Positions 55,396 through 64,000 of a stretch of 64,000 nucleotides of DNA are shown here, piece after piece. The notes below the pieces were generated by a model. The model was given only the letters and a program-made list of their open reading frames with translations. It had not been told where the DNA came from and did no database searches. A program made the position numbers and the translations under genes. Source of the stretch: Shinella sp. WSJ-2 (GTDB lineage: Bacteria; Pseudomonadota; Alphaproteobacteria; Rhizobiales; Rhizobiaceae); NCBI RefSeq assembly GCF_003432075.1, contig NZ_QWBU01000003.1, forward strand, positions 587,608 to 651,607. Reading direction: 5' to 3'. The stretch's first letter is position 1, and each line of letters begins with the position of its first letter.

Positions 55396-56673
55396 ATGAG
55401 CAAGGTCAGCGGCAGCAACGGCGGCGACTCCAAGAATACCCTTTACTGCTCCTTCTGCGGCAAGAGCCAGCACGAGGTCCGCAAGCTTATTGCCGGACCG
55501 ACCGTGTTCATCTGCGATGAATGCGTCGAATTGTGCATGGACATCATCCGCGAGGAGAACAAGACCTCGATGGTTAAATCCCGTGACGGCGTTCCGACGC
55601 CGCAGGATATCATCAAGGTCCTCGACGAATATGTCATCGGCCAACAGCAGGCCAAGCGCATCCTGTCGGTCGCGGTGCACAACCACTACAAGCGCCTGGC
55701 GCATGCCGCCAAGGGCTCCGACGTGGAACTGGCCAAGTCGAACATCATGCTGGTCGGCCCGACGGGCTGCGGCAAGACCTACCTTGCCCAGACGCTCGCC
55801 CGCATCATCGACGTGCCCTTCACCATGGCCGACGCCACGACGCTCACCGAAGCCGGCTATGTCGGTGAAGACGTCGAAAACATCATCCTGAAGCTTCTTC
55901 AGGCCGCCGACTACAATGTCGAGCGTGCGCAGCGCGGCATCGTTTATATCGACGAAGTCGACAAGATCTCGCGCAAGTCCGACAACCCGTCCATCACCCG
56001 TGACGTTTCGGGCGAGGGCGTGCAGCAGGCGCTGCTGAAGATCATGGAAGGCACGGTTGCCTCGGTGCCCCCGCAGGGCGGCCGCAAGCATCCGCAGCAG
56101 GAATTCCTGCAGGTCGATACGACGAACATCCTGTTCATCTGCGGCGGCGCCTTCGCCGGCCTCGACAAGATCATTTCCGCTCGCGGCGAGAAGACCTCGA
56201 TCGGCTTCGGGGCGATGGTGCGTTCGCCGGAAGATCGCCGCGTCGGCGAAGTTCTGCGCGAACTGGAACCGGAAGACTTGGTCAAGTTCGGCCTTATCCC
56301 GGAATTCATCGGTCGTCTGCCGGTTCTGGCGACGCTCGAGGACCTTGATGAGGATGCGCTGATCCAGATCCTGTCGGAGCCGAAGAATGCGCTGATCAAG
56401 CAGTACCAGCGCCTGTTCGAGATGGAGGATGTGGAGCTGACCTTCCACGAGGACGCCCTGCGCGAAATCGCCAAGCGTGCGATCATCCGCAAGACCGGCG
56501 CGCGTGGCCTGCGCTCGATCATGGAAAAGATCCTGCTCGACACGATGTTCGAGCTTCCGACGCTGGAAGGCGTTCGCGAAGTGGTCATCTCCGACGAGGT
56601 GGTCCGCGGTTCGGCCCGTCCGCTCTACATCTACTCGGAGCGCTCCGAGGAGAAGGCCAACGTTTCGGCCTGA
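55396..56673 (+). CDS. clpX: ATP-dependent Clp protease ATP-binding subunit ClpX
   Basis: ClpX unfolds tagged substrates for ClpP. The 425-aa AAA+ protein has the N-terminal zinc domain (C-S-F-C-G-K-S and C-D-E-C), Walker A G-P-T-G-C-G-K-T, Walker [11 protein letters not shown], the pore loop G-Y-V-G-E-D-V and the sensor region G-R-L-P-V. Length matches the family exactly. It has a long leader and its own terminator. Confidence 0.97.
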   Translation: MSKVSGSNGGDSKNTLYCSFCGKSQHEVRKLIAGPTVFICDECVELCMDIIREENKTSMVKSRDGVPTPQDIIKVLDEYVIGQQQAKRILSVAVHNHYKRLAHAAKGSDVELAKSNIMLVGPTGCGKTYLAQTLARIIDVPFTMADATTLTEAGYVGEDVENIILKLLQAADYNVERAQRGIVYIDEVDKISRKSDNPSITRDVSGEGVQQALLKIMEGTVASVPPQGGRKHPQQEFLQVDTTNILFICGGAFAGLDKIISARGEKTSIGFGAMVRSPEDRRVGEVLRELEPEDLVKFGLIPEFIGRLPVLATLEDLDEDALIQILSEPKNALIKQYQRLFEMEDVELTFHEDALREIAKRAIIRKTGARGLRSIMEKILLDTMFELPTLEGVREVVISDEVVRGSARPLYIYSERSEEKANVSA

Positions 56674-56693
56674 TCGATCCCAAACCGTTCAGG

Positions 56694-56722
56694 AAAGACC
56701 CGCCGCCGGCGGGTCTTTTCGT
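56694..56722 (+). terminator. Intrinsic terminator after clpX
   Basis: A perfect 11-bp stem (aaagacccgcc / ggcgggtcttt, loop gcc) with T4 lies 20 bases after the clpX stop. Confidence 0.92.
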
Positions 56723-57091
56723 TTGAAGACGTCTAGCGACATTTCGTGACTGGTCGCCTCGGCCTTAAAAGGTCATGATGATGAACTTTCATCGCTTCGA
56801 CAGGGCGTTGCGAAACGTTATCCGACAGGCGAAGATAGAAGACTTCGATTCTGTGTCTCGCGTAGGCTCCGGCAGCTTTGCCGTAGGAAGGCCGCAAGTT
56901 CCGCGACAGCGCGGAAGACTAGACTTCCTGTCGTTGGTTCGTCTTGTTCGCAGTGGAGTGGGGCACTCCGCAACCGGGCTTGAAAATGCGTCAACCGCAC
57001 GCCACTTGTGGATGGAAAAGATCGCCGGCCCGGTGTCCCCAAACACCGATTGGACCGGTTCCCGGAAACGGGATGTTTGAAAGGAAATGAC
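56723..57091 (+). promoter_or_regulatory. Intergenic leader of lon (369 bases)
   Basis: No convincing gene is present; a 101-codon frame at 56775-57080 has no ribosome binding site and unlikely composition. A CTTGAAA box at 56980-56986 resembles an RpoH -35, but the paired -10 (around 57003) is poor. The long distance suggests a regulated leader, common before heat-shock genes. Confidence 0.4.
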
Positions 57092-59518
57092 ATGACGAAG
57101 AAGACGTCTGCGCCGCACGATTCCACGGCCTTCCCGGTCCTGCCCCTGCGCGACATCGTGGTGTTCCCGCACATGATCGTGCCGCTGTTCGTCGGTCGCG
57201 AGAAGTCGATCCGCGCGCTGGAAGAAGTGATGGGCACCGACAAGCAGATCATGCTTGCCACCCAGATCAACGCTTCCGACGACGATCCGGAAACCGACGC
57301 CATCTACCGCATCGGCACTGTTGCCAACGTTCTCCAGCTCCTGAAGCTGCCCGACGGCACCGTCAAGGTTCTGGTCGAAGGCCGCGCCCGCGCTGAAATT
57401 GACGGCTATACGGATCGTGAAGAGTTCTATGAGGCGATGGCCCACGTGCTGGCCGAGCCGGATGAGGACCCGGTCGAAATCGAAGCGCTGTCGCGCTCGG
57501 TCGTCTCCGAGTTCGAGAACTACGTAAAGCTCAACAAGAAGATTTCGCCCGAAGTCGTCGGTGCCGCGAGCCAGATCGAGGATTACTCGAAGCTCGCCGA
57601 CACGGTCGCCTCGCACCTCTCCATCAAGATCGTCGAGAAGCAGGAAATGCTCGAGACGACGAGCGTCAAGCTGCGTCTGGAAAAGGCGCTCGGCTTCATG
57701 GAAGGCGAGATTTCCGTCCTGCAGGTCGAGAAGCGCATCCGCTCGCGTGTCAAACGCCAGATGGAGAAGACCCAGCGCGAATACTACCTCAATGAGCAGA
57801 TGAAGGCGATCCAGAAGGAGCTCGGCGACGGCGAAGATGGCCGCGACGAGATGGCCGAGCTGGAAGAGAAGATCGCCAAGGTCAAGCTTTCCAAGGAAGC
57901 CCGTGAAAAGGCCGACGCGGAACTGAAGAAGCTGCGCCAGATGAGCCCGATGTCGGCGGAAGCCACCGTCGTGCGCAACTATCTCGACTGGCTGACGGGC
58001 ATTCCATGGGGCAAGAAGTCGAAGATCAAGACCGATCTCAACGCCGCCGAAAAGGTTCTCGACGAGGATCATTTCGGCCTCGACAAGGTCAAGGAGCGCA
58101 TCGTCGAATATCTCGCCGTGCAGGCCCGCTCGACCAAGATCAAGGGCCCGATTCTGTGCCTCGTCGGCCCTCCGGGCGTCGGCAAGACCTCGCTCGCCAA
58201 GTCGATCGCCAAGGCGACCGGCCGCGAATATATCCGCATGGCGCTCGGCGGCGTGCGTGACGAAGCCGAAATCCGCGGTCACCGCCGCACCTATATCGGC
58301 TCGATGCCCGGCAAGGTCATCCAGTCGATGAAGAAGGCGAAGAAGTCCAACCCGCTCTTCCTGCTCGACGAGATCGACAAGATGGGCATGGATTTCCGTG
58401 GCGACCCGTCTTCGGCCCTGCTCGAGGTGCTGGATCCGGAACAGAACTCGACCTTCATGGATCATTACCTGGAAGTCGAATACGACCTGTCCAACGTCAT
58501 GTTCGTGACGACGGCGAACACGCTGAACATTCCGGCGCCCCTGATGGACCGCATGGAAGTGATCCGCATCGCCGGCTACACGGAAGAAGAGAAGCTGGAA
58601 ATCGCCAAGCGGCACCTGCTGCCCAAGGCGATCCGCGACCACGCGCTGCAGCCGAAGGAGTTTTCGGTCACCGACGGCGCGCTGATGGCGGTCATCCAGC
58701 AGTACACCCGCGAAGCGGGCGTGCGTAACTTCGAGCGTGAACTGATGAAGCTCGGCCGCAAGGCGGTCACCGAGATCATCAAGGGCAAGGCGAAGAAGGT
58801 CGAGGTCACGGCTGACAACATCCATGACTTCCTGGGCGTTCCGCGCTTCCGCCACGGCGAAGCCGAGCGTGAGGATCAGGTCGGTGTCGTCACGGGTCTC
58901 GCCTGGACGGAAGTCGGCGGCGAACTGCTCACCATCGAAGGCGTCAGCCTTCCCGGTGGCAAGGGCCGCATGACGGTGACCGGCAACCTGAAGGACGTGA
59001 TGAAGGAATCGATCTCGGCAGCGGCATCCTATGTCCGCTCGCGCGCCGTCGATTTCGGCATCGAGCCGCCGCGCTTCGACAAGACCGACATCCACGTGCA
59101 CGTGCCGGAAGGTGCGACGCCGAAGGACGGTCCGTCGGCCGGTATCGCCATGGCGACCGCCATCGTGTCCATCATGACCGGCATTCCGGTCTCGAAGGAT
59201 ATCGCGATGACGGGCGAAGTGACGCTGCGCGGCCGGGTGCTCCCGATCGGCGGCCTCAAGGAAAAGCTGCTCGCCGCACTTCGCGGCGGCATCAAGAAAG
59301 TGCTGATCCCGGAAGAGAACGCCAAGGACCTGGCCGACATACCGGACAACGTGAAGAACAGCATGGAAATCGTGCCGGTCTCGCGCATGGGTGAGGTCAT
59401 CGAGCATGCGCTGCTGCGCAAGCCCGAGCCGATCGAATGGGACAGTGCCGCAGCCGATGCGGCCCGCGTTCCGGCCGTCGAATCGACCGAAGACGGCACC
59501 GGCGCCATCGCGCATTGA
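57092..59518 (+). CDS. lon: ATP-dependent protease Lon
   Basis: Lon degrades misfolded and regulatory proteins. The 808-aa protein has the LON substrate domain ([15 protein letters not shown]), the AAA+ module with Walker [11 protein letters not shown], Walker B L-F-L-L-D-E-I-D, and the protease domain with catalytic Ser682 in K-D-G-P-S-A-G-I and Lys in G-G-L-K-E-K. The frame is open upstream, but ATG 57092 with aaagga and the conserved N-terminus is the start. Two terminators in series follow. Confidence 0.97.
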   Translation: MTKKTSAPHDSTAFPVLPLRDIVVFPHMIVPLFVGREKSIRALEEVMGTDKQIMLATQINASDDDPETDAIYRIGTVANVLQLLKLPDGTVKVLVEGRARAEIDGYTDREEFYEAMAHVLAEPDEDPVEIEALSRSVVSEFENYVKLNKKISPEVVGAASQIEDYSKLADTVASHLSIKIVEKQEMLETTSVKLRLEKALGFMEGEISVLQVEKRIRSRVKRQMEKTQREYYLNEQMKAIQKELGDGEDGRDEMAELEEKIAKVKLSKEAREKADAELKKLRQMSPMSAEATVVRNYLDWLTGIPWGKKSKIKTDLNAAEKVLDEDHFGLDKVKERIVEYLAVQARSTKIKGPILCLVGPPGVGKTSLAKSIAKATGREYIRMALGGVRDEAEIRGHRRTYIGSMPGKVIQSMKKAKKSNPLFLLDEIDKMGMDFRGDPSSALLEVLDPEQNSTFMDHYLEVEYDLSNVMFVTTANTLNIPAPLMDRMEVIRIAGYTEEEKLEIAKRHLLPKAIRDHALQPKEFSVTDGALMAVIQQYTREAGVRNFERELMKLGRKAVTEIIKGKAKKVEVTADNIHDFLGVPRFRHGEAEREDQVGVVTGLAWTEVGGELLTIEGVSLPGGKGRMTVTGNLKDVMKESISAAASYVRSRAVDFGIEPPRFDKTDIHVHVPEGATPKDGPSAGIAMATAIVSIMTGIPVSKDIAMTGEVTLRGRVLPIGGLKEKLLAALRGGIKKVLIPEENAKDLADIPDNVKNSMEIVPVSRMGEVIEHALLRKPEPIEWDSAAADAARVPAVESTEDGTGAIAH

Positions 59519-59525
59519 GCCCGTG

Positions 59526-59551
59526 ATGCCGGGTGAAACGCCCGGCATTTT
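59526..59551 (+). terminator. First of two tandem terminators after lon
   Basis: An 8-bp stem (atgccggg / cccggcat, loop tgaaacg) with T4 starts 8 bases after the lon stop. Confidence 0.8.
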
Positions 59552-59565
59552 GAAGCAAAACAGCG

Positions 59566-59593
59566 AAAGACCGGCCCTGCGGCCGGTCTTTTT
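59566..59593 (+). terminator. Second terminator after lon
   Basis: An 11-bp stem (aaagaccggcc / ggccggtcttt, loop ctgc) is followed by T5. Together with the previous hairpin it insulates lon from hupB. Confidence 0.92.
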
Positions 59594-59646
59594 CGTTGAA
59601 AAACGTGTGTAAACCCCGGATTCTCAGGGGATTGCGGCGAAATATT

Positions 59647-59675
59647 CTTGCGAGACGGGGGGCGATGCGTATTCT
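59647..59675 (+). promoter_or_regulatory. Sigma-70-type promoter of hupB
   Basis: cTTGCG (59647-59652) and TATTCT (59670-59675) are separated by 17 bases, upstream of the hupB start by 50 bases. One mismatch in the -35 and one in the -10. Confidence 0.55.
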
Positions 59676-59724
59676 GCCCCCGACTTGTATGAGTCGTTTC
59701 AAACCGTATGAAAGGGGTGGAAAC

Positions 59725-60000
59725 ATGAACAAGAATGAACTCGTATCCGCGGTCGCCGAGAAGTCTGGCCTCTCCAAGACGGACGCAGCATCGGCTGTCG
59801 ACGCCGTTTTCGAGACGATCCAGGGCGAACTCAAGAACGGTGGCGACGTTCGTCTCGTCGGTTTCGGCAATTTCTCCGTTTCGCGTCGTGAAGCTTCGAA
59901 GGGCCGCAACCTTTCGACCGGCGCCGAAATCGAGATCCCGGCTCGCAACGTGCCGAAGTTCTCGGCCGGTAAGGGCCTGAAGGACGCCGTCAACGGCTGA
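59725..60000 (+). CDS. hupB: DNA-binding protein HU (beta-type)
   Basis: The 91-aa HU protein has [11 protein letters not shown] at the N-terminus, [10 protein letters not shown] and the flexible arm with R-N-L-S-T-G and the DNA-intercalating Pro in E-I-P-A-R-N. It shapes chromosome structure non-specifically. ATG 59725 is preceded by aaggggtgg. The lon-hupB order is standard across proteobacteria. Confidence 0.96.
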   Translation: MNKNELVSAVAEKSGLSKTDAASAVDAVFETIQGELKNGGDVRLVGFGNFSVSRREASKGRNLSTGAEIEIPARNVPKFSAGKGLKDAVNG

Positions 60001-60154
60001 TCCCAAACCAATGCATCCCTGGGCTTTTGAACCCATGGTTCGCATTGCGTCGCAGATCTGAAGTTCCGCAGCGTCCCGGACGCGTTTTCGCGACGCGTGG
60101 CGCAGCAGGGCAGAGCGGTCATCCACTCCGCCGCAAATCCTGAATTTCAGGCTC

Positions 60155-60182
60155 GGGGTCCGGTTCATCCGGGCCCCCTTTT
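60155..60182 (+). terminator. Intrinsic terminator downstream of hupB
   Basis: A 9-bp stem with one G-U pair (ggggtccgg / ccgggcccc, loop ttcat) is followed by c and T4. Confidence 0.8.
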
Positions 60183-60286
60183 ATTTGGCGCCAAGCGTAG
60201 TTGAACCGTCGCCAAACTGTCATGCGCCTGTAACACGAAAGCCTCAGAACCGCGCGGTTGCAAGAAACCGGATTCCGGAGGATTTC

Positions 60287-62479
60287 ATGAAAACCCGTTC
60301 CCTCACCGCGGCACTGGCAGCGGTTCTCGCCGCATCGGTCGCCTCTGCCGCCAGCGCCGAACCTGTATTCAATCGTATTGCCTCCTTCGCCGTTGCCGAC
60401 AACCTGCCCGAGGGCAAGGACAAGGCGACGCCGACCTCTGCGGAAATCATCGCCGCCTCGGAAGACGGCAACACGCTCGTCTATTCCGATAGCCCGAACA
60501 AGGCGATCGGCATCATCGACATCGCCGACGCCAAGGCCCCGAAGGCCGGTGGTTCGGTGTCCCTCGAAGGTGAGCCGACATCGGTTGCCGTTGCCGCCGG
60601 CAAGGCGCTCGTCGCCGTCAACACGCGCGAAAGCTTCGTCAAGCCGTCGGGCGTGCTGGCCCAGGTCGATCTCGCCTCGAAGAAAATCGACGCGACCTGC
60701 GATCTCGGTGGTCAGCCGGATTCCATCGCGCTGAACAAGGACAAGACGCGCGCCGCCATCGCCATCGAAAACGAGCGTGATGAAGAGCTCAATGACGGCG
60801 ATCTGCCGCAGATGCCGGCCGGTGATCTCGTCCTCCTGTCGTTGAAGGATGGCGTCGTCGACTGCGGCTCGATCAAGCATGTCACGCTGACCGGCCTTGC
60901 CGATGTTGCCGGCGAAGACCCGGAACCGGAATTCGTCTCCTTCAACAGCCAGGACGAAGTTGCCCTGACCCTGCAGGAAAACAACTATATCGTCATCCTC
61001 GACGGCAAGACCGGCACGGTGAAGAGCCATTTCTCCGCCGGCACGGTCAGCCTCGAAGGCGTCGACACCAAGAAGGACGGTGCGCTGAAGTTCACCGGCG
61101 AGGTCAAGGATGTCGCGCGCGAGCCCGACGCCGTGAAGTGGCTGGACGACAACCGCCTCGTCGTTGCCAATGAGGGCGACTGGAAGGGCGGCGCGCGCGG
61201 CTTCACCATCTTCGACAAGGACGGCAAGGTTCTTTACGAGAACGGTGCTGCCTTCGAGCGCGAGATTGCCAAGCTCGGCCACTACCCGGACAAGCGCAAC
61301 AAGAAGGGTATCGAGCCGGAAGGTCTCGAGGTCGCCAAGTTCGGTGACGAGAACCTCTTCTTCGTGCTGGCTGAGCGTGCTTCGGTCGTCGGCGTTTACA
61401 GGGATACCGGTGCCGAGCCCGAGCTGCTCCAGATCCTGCCGTCGGGCATCAGCCCGGAAGGCGCTGTTGCGATCCCCGGCCGCAACCTGCTGGCGACCGC
61501 CAACGAAGCGGACCTGGTCGAAGACGGCGGTGCGCGTTCGCATGTTATGCTCTTCGAGCGTGCCGAAGGCGAAGCGGCCTATCCGCAGATCGTTTCCACC
61601 GAGAAGGACGGCGAACTGATCGGCTTCGGCGCGCTTTCGGGCCTAGCACCGGTCAAGGACAAGCCGGGCATGCTTGTTGCCGTCAACGACAGCTTCTATG
61701 CTTCGCAGCCGACGATCTTTACGATCGACGCTACCGTGAAGCCCGCGAAGATCGTCGATGCGCTGCGCATCACCCGCAACGGTGCTGCCGCCCAGAAACT
61801 CGACAGCGAGGGGGTTACGCCGGATGGTGAGGGCGGCTACTGGCTTGCCAATGAAGGTGATGCCGACAAGCTTGTCGGCCATGCCATCATCCATGTGACC
61901 GAGAAGGGCGAGATCGATAAGGAAATCGCCATTCCCGCGGAACTGCGCGCCCATGAAAAGCGCTTCGGCTTCGAGGGTATCACCAGCGTCGGCGAAGGCG
62001 ACGACCTGACGCTCTGGATGGCCGTACAGCGCGAATGGGCTGATGACGAGAAGGGCTTCGTGAAGCTCGTCTCCTACAAGCCGTCGTCCAAGGAATGGGG
62101 CGCCGTGCGTTACCCGCTCGAAAAGACGGAAAGCGGCTGGGTCGGTCTCTCTGAAATCACCGCAAATGGCGACTACGCCTATGTCATCGAGCGCGACAAC
62201 CTGATCGGCCAGGCGGCCAGGCTGAAGAAGCTCTATCGCGTCGCCCTTGCCGACCTGAAGCCGGCCAAGCTCGGCGGCGAGCTACCCGTTGTCAAGAAGC
62301 AAGAGGTGCGCGATCTCATTCCCGATCTCAAGGCCACCAACGGCTATGTCGTCGACAAGGTCGAGGGCTTCACGATCGACGCCGCCGGCAACGGCTTCGT
62401 CGTGACCGACAATGACGGGGTGGACGATTCCTCCGGCGAAACGCTGTTTTTCGGCATCGGCCCGATCAACGCGATGTAA
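60287..62479 (+). CDS. Periplasmic esterase-like/phytase-like beta-propeller protein
   Basis: The 730-aa protein has a Sec signal (cleavage after A-S-A, residue 24) and reads as a many-bladed propeller with choice-of-anchor/phytase features: an N-terminal half with repeated V-A-x-x-N-E-G-D-W and I-E-P-E-G-L-E, and a C-terminal domain with D-S-E-G-V-T-P-D-G-E-G-G-Y-W-L-A-N-E and F-T-I-D-A-A-G-N-G-F-V-V-T-D-N-D-G. It fits the 'esterase-like activity of phytase' family, exported phosphatases or esterases of uncertain substrate. ATG 60287 has ggagg upstream; the longer frame from 60185 is rejected. Confidence 0.88.
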   Translation: MKTRSLTAALAAVLAASVASAASAEPVFNRIASFAVADNLPEGKDKATPTSAEIIAASEDGNTLVYSDSPNKAIGIIDIADAKAPKAGGSVSLEGEPTSVAVAAGKALVAVNTRESFVKPSGVLAQVDLASKKIDATCDLGGQPDSIALNKDKTRAAIAIENERDEELNDGDLPQMPAGDLVLLSLKDGVVDCGSIKHVTLTGLADVAGEDPEPEFVSFNSQDEVALTLQENNYIVILDGKTGTVKSHFSAGTVSLEGVDTKKDGALKFTGEVKDVAREPDAVKWLDDNRLVVANEGDWKGGARGFTIFDKDGKVLYENGAAFEREIAKLGHYPDKRNKKGIEPEGLEVAKFGDENLFFVLAERASVVGVYRDTGAEPELLQILPSGISPEGAVAIPGRNLLATANEADLVEDGGARSHVMLFERAEGEAAYPQIVSTEKDGELIGFGALSGLAPVKDKPGMLVAVNDSFYASQPTIFTIDATVKPAKIVDALRITRNGAAAQKLDSEGVTPDGEGGYWLANEGDADKLVGHAIIHVTEKGEIDKEIAIPAELRAHEKRFGFEGITSVGEGDDLTLWMAVQREWADDEKGFVKLVSYKPSSKEWGAVRYPLEKTESGWVGLSEITANGDYAYVIERDNLIGQAARLKKLYRVALADLKPAKLGGELPVVKKQEVRDLIPDLKATNGYVVDKVEGFTIDAAGNGFVVTDNDGVDDSSGETLFFGIGPINAM

Positions 62480-62549
62480 GCATCCGCGATCCGGCTCCTT
62501 TCCTTTGAGATGACCTGCCGGATCCTCTCTCGCAGTTTGACCAAATGAG

Positions 62550-62580
62550 AAGGCCGGGATCTCGCGATCCCGGCCTTTTC
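62550..62580. terminator. Bidirectional terminator between convergent genes
   Basis: A perfect 12-bp stem (aaggccgggatc / gatcccggcctt, loop tcgc) with T4 lies between the phytase-like gene and the MarR gene. Confidence 0.9.
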
Positions 62581-62599
62581 GATTTTCATACTGTTCAAA

Positions 62600-63094
62600 C
62601 TAGCTCACGGCTTGCAGCGAGCGTACGGGTGCCACACCGGCATCATCCGCGCTCTTGTCGCGTTCCCGTTGCAGCTCTTCGGTCTTCTCGCTGAGACAGC
62701 GAATGATTTCCTTCATGTGCTGCTTCTGATCTTCGGTCAGAACGGCGAAGATCGCCTCGATCGTCTTGTGTTGCGGCTGCTGGGCTGCCGAAATGACGGT
62801 CCGGCCCATATCCGTGATCGAGACAATCTTGGCACGGCGGTCTTTCGGATCGGGATCGCGCTTGACCAGCTTATCGCGTTCAAGACCATCGATCGCTTCC
62901 GTCACCGTACGGGGTGCGAAACCAAGGGCGCAGGCAATATCGGTCGACCGCTGGGGCCCCTGGCATTCCAGAAGAAGCAGGAACTTGCTACGGGCGAGCG
63001 ACACACCTTCGTCCATCATGCACTCATTCACCAGGCGGCTTACCTGATGGTAGAGCTTGAACATGCCTTGGGAGATTTCTATCGTGCTACTCAT
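62600..63094 (-). CDS. MarR-family transcriptional regulator
   Basis: The 164-aa protein has the MarR winged helix: R-S-K-F-L-L-L-L-E-C-Q-G-P, recognition region F-A-P-R-T-V-T-E-A-I-D-G-L-E and wing D-P-K-D-R-R-A-K-I-V-S-I-T-D-M-G. A long C-terminal helix follows. The start is uncertain: ATG 63094 (M-S-S-T-I-E-I-S-Q) is favoured on length, though no strong ribosome binding site is seen; a longer frame reaches 63214. Its target is unknown; it faces the decayed region at the window end. Confidence 0.88.
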   Translation of the reverse strand: MSSTIEISQGMFKLYHQVSRLVNECMMDEGVSLARSKFLLLLECQGPQRSTDIACALGFAPRTVTEAIDGLERDKLVKRDPDPKDRRAKIVSITDMGRTVISAAQQPQHKTIEAIFAVLTEDQKQHMKEIIRCLSEKTEELQRERDKSADDAGVAPVRSLQAVS

Positions 63095-63616
63095 GAGGTG
63101 GAATATAGGTATTATGAGGTACCATGTCAAATGATCGCGAAGTTTTTCGGATAATTTGATCATAGATATTGATGGGTTGATCAAGGCGCATCGCTGAAAC
63201 CCCCGGATTTCCAAGGGTTACGAAGGCAACGAAATCGTTCTACTTTAGCGACCAATTTAGCGCGCTAATGAATCGCGAAAAAACCTCCTCGCCGTCTTTT
63301 TACTGCGCTTGCCTTAATCATTACATGATAGAGCGCAAATGGCGAGCACAAAAAAAGGACCACTTAGGGTCCTTCGTTCGCAAAATCTGACTGGTATGAT
63401 GACCGCGCAAACACTGCGCACCGCTCAAACCGCCAAGGAAGCTCGTACAGAGTAATCTTTCGCCCCGCGTGTGTTCCTTGGTTATGATGATCTGTTCTGC
63501 GTTCCCTGGGTCGTGGTGACGATCTGACGAGCAAGTTCGCAAAGGGCTGAGACAAAGCGCGCAGGGTCACTCTTGATGCTGTTTCGCGAGAGTGCGCTGT
63601 CGCCGTCCAATTGGCG
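63095..63616. other. 522 bases without a recognisable intact gene
   Basis: The stretch is lower in GC than its surroundings. On the - strand, 63482-63616 is open for 44 codons in the same frame as the truncated oxoamine synthase remnant that ends at 63617, with plausible residue composition but no start. It may be a further gene remnant. No RNA gene or mobile element end was seen here. Confidence 0.4.
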
Positions 63617-63880
63617 TTACATGAGCGAGCGCGACGCCACGGCGGTATTCACGAATGAGAGAATGTCTTCATGGTTGTGATCAGCCATCACCTGAAGCCG
63701 CCACCGGCTCTGGTTCTTTGCGACAGCAGGCGCTTCCACGAGATTGACTATAGCGCCGCCGGTAATCATGGCATTGGTTATACGACGTGCATCTCCACTG
63801 TTGCCCACAATAACCGGAACAATGGCGCTCGGATTGCCAAGCACGGTGAATTTTTCTGCTACTAAGGCGGAACTGTTGAT
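63617..63880 (-). pseudogene. C-terminal remnant of an alpha-oxoamine synthase (class II PLP transferase)
   Basis: The frame encodes the C-terminal part of the ALAS/KBL/AONS/SPT family: V-L-G-N-P-S-A-I-V-P-V-I-V-G-N, then I-V-N-L-V-E-A-P-A-V and a W-R-L-Q-V-M-A-D-H-N-H-E-D-I motif before the natural stop. The N-terminal catalytic domain is absent: upstream on the - strand the sequence changes to the repeats of an insertion sequence at about 63881. The gene was therefore interrupted and only its 3' end survives here; the 5' part may lie beyond the element. Which oxoamine synthase it was is not clear. Confidence 0.6.
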
Positions 63881-64000
63881 TGCCACTGAGAACTGACCCG
63901 GCATTTCCACCGAGAATTGACCCGCCTATTAGATGTCGTTCGGGTCGGTGGTTGCGGTCAAGCTCTTCCTTTTCTCCTTCGTCGTTTTGGGCTCATGAGC
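63881..64000. mobile_element. End of a probable IS21-family insertion sequence (runs off the window)
   Basis: From 63881 the sequence begins TG and carries two copies of a 14-base repeat, tgagaactgacccg (63887-63900) and cgagaattgacccg (63911-63924), 24 bases apart. Multiple short terminal repeats beginning with TG are characteristic of IS21-family ends. A - strand reading frame ending at 63929 (stop taa) comes in from beyond the window, where the C-terminus of IstB would be. The other end, target duplication and istA are outside the window. Confidence 0.55.

Noticed and set aside
56775..57080. 101-codon frame between clpX and lon
   Set aside because: No ribosome binding site, no recognisable motif, and it covers the probable lon promoter region.
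56789..59548. Antisense open frame of about 900 codons across lon
   Set aside because: Mirror of the lon reading frame in GC-rich DNA; no domain or ribosome binding site.

Overview
The window is a 64 kb piece of the main chromosome of a member of the Rhizobiaceae (Agrobacterium / Sinorhizobium / Shinella type). High GC, dense short-spaced genes and a run of conserved alphaproteobacterial chromosomal genes support this: bpt, hemB, an LdtR/LdtP pair, glyA-nrdR-ribD-ribE, hppA, plsX-fabH-ihfA, a RopA-type porin, ctaA, argC, rpsI-rplM, clpP, clpX, lon and hupB. No species can be named from the sequence alone.

Layout. 0-8 kb: 3' end of creD, an exported protein of unknown function, parC, an EamA transporter, the N-degron enzyme bpt, an RDD membrane protein, hemB and a small DUF6163-type membrane protein. 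8-18 kb: ldtR and ldtP (cell-wall remodelling), then glyA-nrdR-ribD-ribE; a membrane diguanylate cyclase and an opposing cupin gene separate these from ribH-nusB, and an MFS transporter follows. 18-26 kb: hppA, a BamE-like lipoprotein, a Cbp3-like cytochrome bc1 chaperone, a YceD/DUF177 gene, plsX-fabH, ihfA and a MerR regulator. 26-28 kb: porin, a GlsB-type small membrane protein and tRNA-Pro(GGG), behind a 663-base non-coding stretch.

28-37.6 kb is the most distinctive block, a surface-polysaccharide locus: two GT4 glycosyltransferases, a Wzy/O-antigen-ligase protein, an initiating polyprenyl-phosphate hexose-1-phosphate transferase, a Wza-like export lipoprotein, a Wzz/Wzc-like copolymerase whose kinase domain has lost its nucleotide-binding residues, and a CelD/FemAB-like acyltransferase. 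Its content matches what is known of the unipolar polysaccharide (upp) / glucomannan adhesin loci of Agrobacterium and Rhizobium, so it is recognisable rather than new.

37.7-49 kb: metallophosphoesterase, DUF2842, ctaA, an APH(6)-like kinase overlapping argC, an agmatinase-type speB, rplM-rpsI with a clear promoter and terminator, a thioesterase, an enoyl-CoA hydratase, an EamA transporter, two tandem CoA-binding paralogues and an O-acetylhomoserine sulfhydrylase. 49-54 kb: a small accessory group with cupin, MarR regulator, divergent SDR, cytochrome P450 and gamma-glutamyltransferase. 54-60 kb: the protein-quality-control block clpP, a YjbR-type gene, clpX, lon and hupB, with an RpoH-like promoter before clpP. 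60-63 kb: a large periplasmic esterase-like phytase-family protein and a MarR regulator. The last 900 bases are decayed: the C-terminal remnant of an alpha-oxoamine synthase (class II PLP) gene is cut by what looks like the terminal repeats of an IS21-family element that runs off the window.

No CRISPR array, prophage, toxin-antitoxin pair or restriction system was seen. The points most worth a second look are the pseudokinase copolymerase of the polysaccharide locus, the IS-truncated oxoamine synthase, the P450 with Ala in place of the oxygen-activation Thr, and several perfect palindromes in divergent intergenic regions.
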